Source of the DNA: Streptomyces showdoensis
GTDB lineage: Bacteria; Actinomycetota; Actinomycetes; Streptomycetales; Streptomycetaceae
Reading direction: 5' to 3'
Assembly (NCBI RefSeq): GCF_039535475.1
Contig: NZ_BAAAXG010000012.1
Span: forward strand, 310,001 to 374,000
DNA: 64,000 nucleotides
How positions within the stretch are numbered: the first letter of the stretch is position 1; each line of letters opens with the position of its first letter. The position numbers and the translations under genes were made by a program. The notes beneath the pieces are model-generated. The model made no database searches. It saw nothing but the letters and a program-made list of their open reading frames with translations, and had not been told where the DNA came from. Shown one piece after another: positions 17,475 through 25,356 of the stretch.

Positions 17475-17503
17475 ATCGTACTGTCCGCACGATCGTGCGG
17501 ACA
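17475..17503 (-). promoter_or_regulatory. tetR promoter with 22-bp perfect palindromic operator
   Basis: The -10 TACGAT (17475-17480, minus strand) is followed upstream by a perfect 22-bp palindrome at 17482-17503, core GTCCGCACGATCGTGCGGAC. It fills the space between -10 and -35. Confidence 0.85.
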
Positions 17504-17518
17504 CTCTGGCGGCCGGAC

Positions 17519-18304
17519 CTACGCCTCCGGGACGCGCCGCTCGCCCGGCGCGAGCAGCAGCACCTCCAGGGCGCGGGCACAGGCCCGCGCCTGTGCCAGG
17601 AACCAGTCGAGCCGCTCGTCGGTGATCAGCGAAGGCGTCGCCCGCACCGCGAGCGCGAAACGCGCGTGACCGGCCCGCTCCAGGACCGGCACCGCGACCG
17701 TCCGCACCCCGAGCGCCGACTCGCCGTCGTTGAGGGCGTACCCCTGCTCCCGCACCCGCGCCAACTCACCCGCGAGGGCACCGGGTTCGACGATGGTCCG
17801 CTCGGTGAACGCGTACAGCGGGGGCAGCGCCTGCGGCCCGCCCTCGCCCGCCCGCGGCCAGGCGAGCAGCACCTTGCCGAGCGCCGTCGAGTGGAGCGGC
17901 CGGCGCAGACCGACCTTCGGCGTGACCGAACCGCCCGCCACGATCACCGCGTAGCCGCCGCTGCGCAGCGCCAGATCGGCCGTGGCGCCGGTGCGCGCGG
18001 CCAGGTCGGCCAGCTCCGGCGCGGCCAGGTGCAGCCCGCGCTGGTGGTACGAGAGCCGGCCCAGCTCGGTGACGGCCGGGCCGAGCCGGTAGCGGGCCGT
18101 GCGCGCGTCCTGCTCCAGGAAGCCGGCCCCCAGCAGCGTCCTGGCCAGCCGGTGCGCGGTCGACGTCGACAGGCCGAGCCGGCGCGCCAGGTCCGAGGCG
18201 CTGAGATCGGGCCCGTTGTCGTGGAAGCAGTGCAGGACGTCCAGGGCCCGGCGCACCGCCTGGGCCCCGGCCGGTGCGCGGACCGGGCCGGCCTCGGTGG
18301 TCAT
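17519..18304 (-). CDS. IclR-family regulator of the sulfur operon
   Basis: 261 residues. The N-terminal winged helix (RALDVLHCFHDNGPDLSASDLARRLGLSTSTAHRLARTLLGAGFLEQ) is followed by the IclR effector domain (HSTALGKVLLAW, GYALNDGESALGVRTVAVPV). The ATG at 18304 matches family length; longer starts would read through the operators. It is divergent from the organosulfur operon, and two near-identical palindromes lie in the 242-bp gap. It probably controls that operon and itself in response to a sulfur compound or intermediate; the direction of control is not visible. Confidence 0.9.
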   Translation of the reverse strand: MTTEAGPVRAPAGAQAVRRALDVLHCFHDNGPDLSASDLARRLGLSTSTAHRLARTLLGAGFLEQDARTARYRLGPAVTELGRLSYHQRGLHLAAPELADLAARTGATADLALRSGGYAVIVAGGSVTPKVGLRRPLHSTALGKVLLAWPRAGEGGPQALPPLYAFTERTIVEPGALAGELARVREQGYALNDGESALGVRTVAVPVLERAGHARFALAVRATPSLITDERLDWFLAQARACARALEVLLLAPGERRVPEA

Positions 18305-18351
18305 GTGTGGTTCGCTCCCCCTCGCCGAATGCTCCGAACGGCCTCCCACGC

Positions 18352-18366
18352 TCCCACATGGCGGGA
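18352..18366. promoter_or_regulatory. palindromic operator copy 1 (IclR-proximal)
   Basis: TCCCACATGGCGGGA, identical at 13 of 15 positions to the copy at 18415-18429. It lies 48 bp upstream of the IclR start. Confidence 0.6.
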
Positions 18367-18414
18367 GCCGAAGCAGCACCGGGACGAGGTCGGAAACATG
18401 CCGTTCATGTGCAA

Positions 18415-18429
18415 TCCCACATCGTGGGA
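18415..18429. promoter_or_regulatory. palindromic operator copy 2 (operon-proximal)
   Basis: TCCCAC-ATC-GTGGGA, a perfect dyad centred 63 bp (six helical turns) from copy 1. It sits just upstream of a possible -35 TTGAAC (18435-18440). Confidence 0.65.
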
Positions 18430-18546
18430 GACGAGTTGAACGCGCCGGAACGTCCATGGCAAGGTTCCGGCCAACGCCGCCGCGACGCACCGCGGCGGCC
18501 GACACGGACGAGCAGCGGGACGAGCACGGAAGGGAGCAGGGCCGCC

Positions 18547-18645
18547 ATGACCGCACACCGACGCGCCGTACCGCCCGCTCCCGCGGCCCTCACCCGCCGC
18601 CGCCACATCGACCTGGCCCGCGTCACCGCCACCGCCTGTCGCTGA
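18547..18645 (+). CDS. cysteine-type attenuator leader peptide
   Basis: A 32-residue open frame ending RRRHIDLARVTATACR. The RRHIDLxRV...CR ending is the signature of the putative leader peptides found before cysteine and sulfur-assimilation genes in actinobacteria. The single Cys codon (TGT) is the penultimate one before TGA, so ribosomes should stall there when charged tRNA-Cys is scarce. A GC hairpin starts four bases after the stop. It heads the transcript carrying the desulfinase-like and sulfonate-transport genes, which links the operon to sulfur limitation independently of those genes' homologies. Confidence 0.85.
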   Translation: MTAHRRAVPPAPAALTRRRHIDLARVTATACR

Positions 18646-18648
18646 CCC

Positions 18649-18667
18649 CACCGCCGCCCCGGCGGTG
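18649..18667 (+). promoter_or_regulatory. hairpin just after the leader peptide (possible attenuator)
   Basis: CACCGCC-GCCCC-GGCGGTG, a seven-bp perfect stem beginning four bases after the leader stop, placed so that a stalled ribosome would affect its folding. There is no T tract, so it could act on Rho or translation. Confidence 0.5.
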
Positions 18668-18778
18668 ACCCGGGCCGCCCGAGCGCGGCCGCGGCCACTC
18701 CGCGCGGCCGGTTCCGCACGCTCGCTCCCGCGCCGTCGCCTCCCGCGGCGGCCGCCCGGTCCGGGCCGCTCTCTTCGT

Positions 18779-18838
18779 GGATTCCTCGACGGACTCCTTC
18801 GTGGACTCCCTCGCGGACTCCTCCACGGACTCCTTCGC
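18779..18838 (+). repeat. 12-bp tandem repeat in the operon leader
   Basis: Five imperfect units of GGACTCCTTCGT, preceded by a partial unit at 18771. They lie in the 292-bp untranslated stretch between leader peptide and first structural gene. I see no other gene in that stretch. Confidence 0.8.
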
Positions 18839-18937
18839 CGAAACCCCGTTCGACCTCCCCGGTCCGAGGTCTCCGTCCGGCGCCCCCGTCCGGCGTCCGC
18901 CTCCCTCCCCACGCCTCCTCCTCTCCCGGAAGACCCC

Positions 18938-20008
18938 ATGACCTCTGCCCCCGTGCCCGACACGCTCTGGTTCACCCGCTGCCCCGTGCCCACCGCCACC
19001 GGCATCGCCGCCGACCGCGGCTGGCTCGCCGAGGCCTTCGCGCCGGACGGCATCGCCGTGCGCTCGCTCCAGGACGCCGAACCCGGCGCCGACCGCTCCG
19101 CCCACTACACCCACGCCCTCCCCGGCCTCTTCCGCGAGGGCGGCAACGTGCCCGCCCTGTGGGCCCGTTCGCGCGGCGAACGCACCCGGCTGATCGGGCT
19201 CACCTGGATCGAGGAGCGCCAGGCCGTCCTGGTCGCCCCCGGCTCCCCGGTGCGCTCGGCCGACGACCTGCGCGGCCGCCGGCTCGCCCTGCCACGGCAC
19301 CGGATCGCCATCGACTTCTGGCGGGCGATGGCCCTGCGCGGCTTCGAGGGGGCACTGGCCTCCGCCGGGCACGGCCTGCCGGACGCCGTCCTCGTCGACG
19401 TGGACGCCGAGGGCCACCACGGCCAGTGGGCGGCCGAGCTGGCCGCCCTGCGCCGGGGCGAGGTGGACGCGGTGTACGTGAAGGGCGCCCTGGCCGTCGA
19501 GGCCGCCCGCCGGGCCGGGGCCGAGGTGGCCGTCGAGCTCGACCAGCTCCCCGATCCGGCGCACCGCGTCAACAACGGCACCCCGCGCCCCCTCACCGTC
19601 CACCAGGACCTCCTCGACCGCAGCCCCGAGCTGGTCGACCGCTTCCTCGCCGTCCTGCTCCGCGCCGCCGACTGGGCGGCGGGCGAGCCCGACGAGGTGG
19701 CCCGCATCCTCGGCGCCGAGACCGGGGCCGGACCCGAGGGCGTCGCCGGGGCCTACCGCGGCGGCACCCACCGCACCCTGCACCCCGACCTCTCCGCGAC
19801 CCGGCTCGACCTGCTCGCCCGGCAGTCGGCGGCCCTGCGCGCCCACGGCTTCCTGGCCGGCGCCGTGGACGTCCGGGACTGGGCCGACCCGGAGCCGCTG
19901 CGCCGCGCCCGGCTCCTGGTCGGCGCGCCGGCATCGGATGCGGCACCCGCGCCGGCCGCCGGCTCCGGCTCCGGGTCCTTCTCCGCCCCGCAGGCGAAGC
20001 ACCCGTGA
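18938..20008 (+). CDS. DszB-like sulfinate desulfinase (binding-protein fold, cytosolic)
   Basis: 356 residues, no signal peptide, so not a transport binding protein despite the same fold. The start aligns by eye with DszB (2-hydroxybiphenyl-2-sulfinate desulfinase): DTLWFTRCPVPTATG against DTLTYSNCPVPNA. The DszB catalytic residues Cys27, His60 and Arg70 correspond to Cys15, His56 and Arg66, and the spacing of the last two is identical (HYTHALPGLFREGG). The expected reaction is release of sulfite from a sulfinate. A GGAAG lies six bases before the ATG. A GTG overlaps the TGA (20005-20008). It is the first structural gene of the organosulfur operon. Confidence 0.8.
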   Translation: MTSAPVPDTLWFTRCPVPTATGIAADRGWLAEAFAPDGIAVRSLQDAEPGADRSAHYTHALPGLFREGGNVPALWARSRGERTRLIGLTWIEERQAVLVAPGSPVRSADDLRGRRLALPRHRIAIDFWRAMALRGFEGALASAGHGLPDAVLVDVDAEGHHGQWAAELAALRRGEVDAVYVKGALAVEAARRAGAEVAVELDQLPDPAHRVNNGTPRPLTVHQDLLDRSPELVDRFLAVLLRAADWAAGEPDEVARILGAETGAGPEGVAGAYRGGTHRTLHPDLSATRLDLLARQSAALRAHGFLAGAVDVRDWADPEPLRRARLLVGAPASDAAPAPAAGSGSGSFSAPQAKHP

Positions 20009-20049
20009 CCCCCACGCCCACCGAGCCCGCCGACCCTGCGGAGCCCGGC

Positions 20050-20283
20050 CCGGCCACCCCGGCCGCCCCGGCCGCCCCGACCAACCCGACCAACCCGGCC
20101 GGTCCGGCCGCCCCGACCAGCCCGGCCACCCCGGCCGCCCCGACCAGCCCGGCCGCCCCGACCAACCCGGCCGCCCCGACCAACCCGGCCGCCCCGGCCG
20201 CCCCGACCAACCCGGCCGGCCAGACCAACCCGACCAACCCGGCCAACCCGGCCGCCCCGGCCTTCCCGACCGCCCCGACCACC
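20050..20283 (+). repeat. 9-bp minisatellite, 26 units, between operon genes 1 and 2
   Basis: Twenty-six phase-perfect units of consensus CCG(A/G)CC(A/G)(A/C)C. They are in frame with a GTG at 20005 that overlaps the previous stop, and would encode PAA/PTN/PTS/PAT tripeptides. They fill most of the 312-bp gap before the lipoprotein gene; I see no conventional gene here. Confidence 0.9.
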
Positions 20284-20320
20284 GCCCGCCCGCCCGCCCG
20301 CGCACCGAAGGACCTCCGCC

Positions 20321-21317
20321 ATGCGTCCGCTCCGCGTCCTCGCCGCTCTCGCGGCCCTCGCCGCCCTCCCCGCGCTCGCCGCCTGCGGCGGCGGCTCCCC
20401 CTCCGACGCCTCCGGCAAGGGCACCGTCACCGTCCGCATCCCCGACCCCCGGCAACTCCGGCGTGCTGGCCCGGGGGAAGAAGGACGGCAGCCTCGACAA
20501 GGCGCTCGCCAAGGTGAACGCCAAGGTCGCGTGGACCGGCAGCGCCGGGCCCTTCGCTCCGGCCGCGCAGGCCATGAACGCCGACCAGCTCGACATCGCC
20601 ACCGGCTCCATCACCTCCGGGATCACCTCGCTCGCCCAGAGCCCGGGCTTCGTGTTCTTCACCGCCACCGATCCGGACCCCGTCGGCGAGGGCATCCTCG
20701 TCCGCGAGGGTTCCGGCATCGACTCGGTCGCCGACCTCGTCGGCCGGAAGGTCGCCGTCAACAAGGGCGGGACCGGTGAGTACCTGCTGCTCAAGGCCCT
20801 CGCCAAGGCGGGCGTCCCGGCCGGGAAGGTCGAGCGCGTCTACCTCCGCCCCGACCAGACCGCCGCCGTCCTCAACGCGGGGCAGGTCGACGCCTGGGCC
20901 GTCTGGTCCACCTACGCGGTCGCCGAGATCGGCGGCGGCAAGGCCCGCTTCGTCGCCGACGGCGCCGCGATCGGCTCCGACAACTACAGCCTCAACGCGG
21001 TCCGCAAGGGCTTCGCCGACGCCCACCCCGAGATCGTCCGGGCGCTCTACGACTACCTGCACGAGGAGAGCGCCAAGGAGCGCCGGGACCCGGCCGCCTA
21101 CCTCAACGTCTTCACCGACGCGGGACCGACCGCCGTCACCGGCCGGGCCCGCGAGGTCCAGCTCGGCTTCACCGCCAAGGGCGGCACCGTCGACCCCATC
21201 GGTCCCGAGGACGTGAAGCGCTTCGAGGAGGTCGCCCGGTTCTACGCCGAGCAGAGGGTGACCCCCGCCAAGGTCGACATCGCGGCCCACCTCCTCGACG
21301 TCGAGAAGCTCTCATGA
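20321..21317 (+). pseudogene. SsuA-like substrate-binding lipoprotein, frameshifted
   Basis: The start (GAAGGA eight bases upstream) gives a lipoprotein signal MRPLRVLAALAALAALPALAAC with lipobox LAAC, then GTVTVRIPDP. The frame breaks at a run of five Cs (20446-20450); dropping one C joins PDP to GNSGVLARGKKDGS and restores a 331-residue aliphatic sulfonate/nitrate/taurine-type binding protein (GGTGEYLLLKAL, AVLNAGQVDAWAVWS, ALYDYLHEES). It would capture the organosulfur substrate outside the cell for the permease and ATPase downstream. Its stop overlaps the permease ATG. It is either a real frameshift or, as I think more likely, a homopolymer error. Confidence 0.8.
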
Positions 21318-22219
21318 CCCCGGCCCCCGAAGCCCGCACGCCCGTGGCCGCAGCCGTCCCCGCACCCCTCCCCGCCTCCGAGGGCCGTGCCCCGGAGCCG
21401 TCCCCGCTCGTCCGGCCGCGCCCTCCCGCCCGCCGCGCCCGCTCCCGTACGTACACCGTCGTCGTCCGCGCCCTCGGCCCGGTCGGACTGCTCGCCCTGT
21501 GGTGGGCGGCCTCCGCGACCGGGGCGCTGACCCCCGACGTGCTCGCCTCGCCCGCCCAAGTCCTGGAAGCCGTAGCAGAGTTGTGGGGCAACGGTCAGCT
21601 GCCCGACGCGCTCGCCACCTCGCTCACCCGATCCGGCGTCGGCCTGGCGATCGGGCTCGTGACCGGCCTGGCCCTGGGGGTCGTCACGGGCTTCACCCGG
21701 CTCGGCGACGAACTGCTCGACTCCTCCCTCCAGACCCTGCGGACCGTCCCCTTCCTCTCCCTCGTCCCGCTCTTCATGGTCTGGTTCGGGATCAACGAGA
21801 CGGCGAAGATCCTGCTCATCGCGGTCGCCACCACCTTCCCCATGTACGTCTCCACCGCCGGCGGCGTCCGGGACACCGACCGCCGGCTCGTCGAGGCGAT
21901 GCGCGCCTTCGGACTCGGCCGGCTCGCGATCGTGCGGCAGGTCGTCCTGCCCGGTGCGCTGCCCTCGCTCCTCGCCGGGCTGCGGCTCTCGATGACCCTC
22001 AGCGTCATCGCGCTCATCGCCGCCGAGGAGATCAACGCCACCGAGGGGATCGGCTATCTGATGGCCCAGGCGCAGAGCTACGCCCGCACCGACGTCCTCG
22101 CCGTCTGCATCCTCGTCTACGGGCTGCTCGGCCTCACCGCCGACGTGCTCGTGCGCGGCCTGGAACGGGTCCTCATGCCCTGGCGCACGGCCGGCCCGGG
22201 CGGCGGAGGTGCCCGATGA
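21314..22219 (+). CDS. SsuC-like ABC transporter permease
   Basis: 301 residues. A Pro/Arg-rich cytoplasmic N-terminus of about 45 residues precedes six membrane helices. The permease signature loop is [34 protein letters not shown], the EAA motif that docks the ATPase. The sequence is closest in type to SsuC/TauC/NrtB permeases (BPD_transp_1). Start and stop both overlap neighbours in ATGA pairs, so expression is tightly coupled to the lipoprotein and ATPase. It forms the membrane channel of the organosulfur importer. Confidence 0.9.
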   Translation: MTPAPEARTPVAAAVPAPLPASEGRAPEPSPLVRPRPPARRARSRTYTVVVRALGPVGLLALWWAASATGALTPDVLASPAQVLEAVAELWGNGQLPDALATSLTRSGVGLAIGLVTGLALGVVTGFTRLGDELLDSSLQTLRTVPFLSLVPLFMVWFGINETAKILLIAVATTFPMYVSTAGGVRDTDRRLVEAMRAFGLGRLAIVRQVVLPGALPSLLAGLRLSMTLSVIALIAAEEINATEGIGYLMAQAQSYARTDVLAVCILVYGLLGLTADVLVRGLERVLMPWRTAGPGGGGAR

Positions 22220-23065
22220 CCGACGCCGTACGCGTACGGGGCCTGCGCCGGGTCTTCGGTGACCGGGCCGTCCTCGACGGCCTCGAACTGAGCATCCGGC
22301 GAGGCGAGTTCGTCGCCCTGCTCGGGGCGAGCGGCAGCGGGAAGACCACCCTGCTGCGCATCCTCGGCGCCCTCGACGGCGCCGACGGGGGAGAGGCCCT
22401 GGTCCCCCGCGGCCCGCACCCTCGTCTTCCAGGAGCCCCGGCTCATCCCCTCCAAGAAGGTGCTCGCCAACGTCACCATCGGCCTCCCGCGCGGCGCGCG
22501 CACCCGGGCCACCGGGCTGCGGGCGCTCGCCGAGGTCGGTCTCGAACGGCACGCGGACGCCTGGCCGGCCACCCTCTCCGGCGGCGAGGCCCAGCGCGCG
22601 GCACTGGCCCGCGCCCTCGTCCGCGAGCCCGAACTCCTTCTGCTCGACGAGCCGTTCGCCGCGCTCGACGCGCTGACCCGGCTGCGGATGCAGGACCTCG
22701 TCGGCGAGCTGTGCCGGATCCACCGCCCGGCCGTGCTGCTCGTCACCCACGACGTCGACGAGGCCATCCGGCTCGCCGACCGCGTGGCCGTGCTGCGCGA
22801 GGGCCGGCTGATCACCGACGAACCCGTCGCCGTCGACCGGCCCCGCGACCCCGGCGACCCCGCCTTCACCACCCTGCGCCGCCGCCTCCTCGCGGACCTC
22901 GGCGTGCACACCCCCGAACCGGCACCGGCCGAACCGGCACCGGCCGAACCGGCACCGGCCGAACCGGCACCGGCCGAACCGGCACCGGCCGAACCGGCGC
23001 CCGCCCGCACCTCGCACACCCCCCTTGCCCCCCTCGCCCCTCTCGGAACGGAGCTCTCGGCATGA
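22216..23065 (+). pseudogene. SsuB-like ABC transporter ATPase, frameshifted
   Basis: Walker A is GASGSGKTT in the first frame. The signature [19 protein letters not shown], Walker [13 protein letters not shown] and switch VTHDVDEA lie in a second frame. The break is at a run of five Cs (22404-22408): removing one C gives [17 protein letters not shown], the expected Q-loop, and a 282-residue protein. The Pro-rich tail is a six-unit PAPAE repeat. Its ATG overlaps the permease stop and its TGA overlaps the next ATG. It would power the SsuA/SsuC-type importer. It has the same kind of break as the lipoprotein gene, so a consensus error is suspected. Confidence 0.8.
22916..23005 (+). repeat. 15-bp tandem repeat in the ATPase tail
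   Basis: Five identical units of GAACCGGCACCGGCC plus one diverged unit, in frame, encoding (EPAPA)6 at the C-terminus. Confidence 0.92.
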
Positions 23066-23934
23066 CCGTCACCATCGGCGTCCACAACAGCAACCCCACC
23101 CTCTTCCACCTCTCCCGCCTCGGCTACGCCGAGGAGGAGCTGGCCGCCCTCGGCGAGACCGTCGCCTGGCACCCGTACACCGACGGCGTCCGCACCGGCG
23201 CCCATCTCGCCGACGGCACCATCGACTTCGGCGGCACCGGTTCCACCCCGCCGGTCACCGCCCAGGCCGAGGGCCACGACATCGTCTACACCGCCGTCTC
23301 CGCGCCCCGCCCCGGCCACGGCGCCCTCCTCGTCACCGAGGACGGGCCCGTCCGCACCGTCGCCGACCTCGCGGGCGGCACCGTCCACCTCGCCGTCGGC
23401 TCCTGGCAGACCCACCTGGTGGCCAAGGCGCTGGACGACGCCGGCCTCTCGTACGCCACCGACATCACCGCCGTGCGCTCCGGCGACGACAGCGAGGAGC
23501 TGCTCCGCTCCGGCGCGATCACCGCCTGGGTCGCCCAGGGCGACCGGCTCGCCGCGGCCCGCCGCACCGGAGGGCTGCGCGTGCTGATCCCCACCGGCGA
23601 GGTCATCTCCGACCGCTCCGTCTTCTTCACCCGCCGCGACCTGGCCGAGCGGCGTCCCGAGCTCGTCGCGGCGCTGACCCGGGCGCTGCGGCGCGCCGAC
23701 GCGTGGGTCGCGGAGCGTCCGCGCGAGGCCGCCGAGGTCACCGCGGCCGCGCTCGGCGGTTCCGCCGACGACTGGGAGACCGCGCTGCGCGCCCTGCCCT
23801 GGACGATCGAGGAGGTGTCGGAGGAGTTCCTGGCCGAGCAGCAGCGGGCCGCCGACATCTTCCACCGCACCGGATTCACCGGCCGCCCCGTCACCGTCGC
23901 CGACGCCCTGCCCCGAGAGGCCCGCCGCGCATGA
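23062..23934 (+). CDS. cytosolic binding-protein-fold protein of the sulfur operon
   Basis: 290 residues starting [27 protein letters not shown] with no signal peptide. The body matches SsuA/ThiY-like periplasmic binding proteins ([41 protein letters not shown] in pieces, then [19 protein letters not shown]). It is either a cytosolic sensor or chaperone for the substrate, an enzyme that borrowed the fold as DszB did, or a binding protein exported by an unseen route. The DszB Cys is not present at the equivalent place. It overlaps both neighbours by ATGA pairs, so it is an obligate member of the operon. Confidence 0.8.
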   Translation: MTVTIGVHNSNPTLFHLSRLGYAEEELAALGETVAWHPYTDGVRTGAHLADGTIDFGGTGSTPPVTAQAEGHDIVYTAVSAPRPGHGALLVTEDGPVRTVADLAGGTVHLAVGSWQTHLVAKALDDAGLSYATDITAVRSGDDSEELLRSGAITAWVAQGDRLAAARRTGGLRVLIPTGEVISDRSVFFTRRDLAERRPELVAALTRALRRADAWVAERPREAAEVTAAALGGSADDWETALRALPWTIEEVSEEFLAEQQRAADIFHRTGFTGRPVTVADALPREARRA

Positions 23935-25016
23935 GCCCGCAGACCGCACCCGAAGTCCTCTGGTACGTCATCCCGCGCGAGGGCGCCTATCCCTGGGAGC
24001 CCGAGGGGCGGCGCCCGGTCGACCTCGGCTACCTCCAGCAGTTGGCCGGCTCGGTCGAGCGGCTCGGCTTCAGCGGCGCGCTGCTCGCCACCGACCTGCA
24101 CGACGTGTGGCCGCTCGGCAGCGCGCTCGCCGCGGCGACCGGCCCCGGCTTCCGGCCGCTGCTGGCCGTCCACCCCGGGCTGATCTCGCCGACCCTGCTC
24201 GCCAAGATGGCGCTGACCTTCGACCACCTCTTCGGCGGCCGGCTGCGCTTCAACGTCGTCAACGGCTCGACCCGGGCGCTGCAGGAGTACGGGCTGCACG
24301 TCGGGCACGACGAGCGGTACGCGCTGAGCGCCGAGTACTGGTCGATCGTGAAGCGGCTCACCGCGGGCGAGGTCTTCGACCACAAGGGGCGCTTCTACGA
24401 GCTGAAGGACGCCGGCGCCTCGCTGCGCGACCTGAGGCCGGTCCAGGCGCCGCACGTGCCGCTCTGGTTCGGCGGCTCCTCGGCGGCGGGCATCGAGATG
24501 GCCGCCGAGCACGTGGACGTCTACCTCACCTGGGGCGAGCCGCCGCACCTGCTGAAGGAGAAGCTGGACCACGTCCGCGCCCGCGCCGCCGCGTACGGCC
24601 GCACGCTGCGGATCGGCCTGCGGCTCCACGTGATCGTCCGCGACACGGAGCAGGAGGCCTGGGCGGCGGCCGACCGGCTCCTGGACGTCACCAGCGAGGC
24701 GACCTACAGGCGGCAGCTCGGCGAGCGCGCGGGCGAGGACGGGGTGGGCTGGCAGCGCCAGTTCCGGCAGCACGGCGGCCGGGTCCCGGCGCGGGCCCGC
24801 GAACTGGAGACCCATCCCAACCTGTGGCCGGGCATGAGCCTGTTCCGCCCGGGGCCGGGCACCGCCCTGGTCGGGGCCGCGGAACAGATCGTCGAGCGAC
24901 TGCGCGAATACCAGGCGCTCGGAGTGGACACCTTCATCCTGTCGGGCAATCCGCTGCTCGAAGAGGCCTACCGGGTCGCCGAAACGGTGCTGCCCGCGCT
25001 CGGCGCGCCGCGTTGA
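23931..25016 (+). CDS. SsuD-like FMNH2-dependent alkanesulfonate monooxygenase
   Basis: 361 residues of the bacterial luciferase-like (LLM) flavin monooxygenase fold, close to the 380-residue SsuD length. Typical stretches are [40 protein letters not shown] in pieces, [28 protein letters not shown], and [28 protein letters not shown]. SsuD cleaves C-S bonds of sulfonates with reduced FMN, releasing sulfite. It could equally be a DszA-like sulfone monooxygenase, which would make the sulfinate for the DszB-like enzyme. No flavin reductase gene is in the operon. This is its last gene, coupled by ATGA. Confidence 0.88.
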   Translation: MSPQTAPEVLWYVIPREGAYPWEPEGRRPVDLGYLQQLAGSVERLGFSGALLATDLHDVWPLGSALAAATGPGFRPLLAVHPGLISPTLLAKMALTFDHLFGGRLRFNVVNGSTRALQEYGLHVGHDERYALSAEYWSIVKRLTAGEVFDHKGRFYELKDAGASLRDLRPVQAPHVPLWFGGSSAAGIEMAAEHVDVYLTWGEPPHLLKEKLDHVRARAAAYGRTLRIGLRLHVIVRDTEQEAWAAADRLLDVTSEATYRRQLGERAGEDGVGWQRQFRQHGGRVPARARELETHPNLWPGMSLFRPGPGTALVGAAEQIVERLREYQALGVDTFILSGNPLLEEAYRVAETVLPALGAPR

Positions 25017-25061
25017 TCGGACGTTGATGGCGCGTTTAGGCGGCCGCGGGAGTCTCTTCCC

Positions 25062-25328
25062 ATGCAGACCGACACGATGCCCTTCGCCCCGCAGAGCCTC
25101 ATGGCCCCGGACCTCTCCTGGCAGGAGGACGCGCTGTGCGCGCAGGCGGGACCGGAGTTCTTCTTCCCGGCGCCCGGCTCCTCGACCCGCGAGGCGAAGC
25201 AGCTGTGCGGGGCGTGCCCGGGCCGCGCGGCGTGCCTGGAGTACGCGCTCACGCACGACGAACGCTTCGGGGTGTGGGGCGGGCTCTCGGAGAAGGAGCG
25301 GATCAACCTCAAGCGGCGCCGGGGCTGA
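25062..25328 (+). CDS. WhiB-family iron-sulfur regulator
   Basis: 88 residues with the four cluster cysteines Cys26, Cys49, Cys52 and Cys58 (C-X22-C-X2-C-X5-C), then GVWGG (70-74) and a basic tail INLKRRRG that contacts DNA. This is a complete Wbl protein binding a 4Fe-4S cluster, normally acting together with the principal sigma factor. GGGAG lies nine bases before the ATG. It starts 45 bp after the monooxygenase stop and could be read through from the sulfur operon, but it also has room for its own promoter. Which Wbl subgroup it belongs to is uncertain. Confidence 0.93.
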   Translation: MQTDTMPFAPQSLMAPDLSWQEDALCAQAGPEFFFPAPGSSTREAKQLCGACPGRAACLEYALTHDERFGVWGGLSEKERINLKRRRG

Positions 25329-25356
25329 CCGCGCCCGGCGCCGTGCGGGTGGGGGC

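Noticed and set aside
19938..21317. A binding protein with a long collagen-like N-terminus in the frame of the mature SsuA-like domain
   Set aside because: A proper lipoprotein signal with ribosome site and lipobox exists at 20321 in the neighbouring frame, so a one-base frameshift explains the data better.
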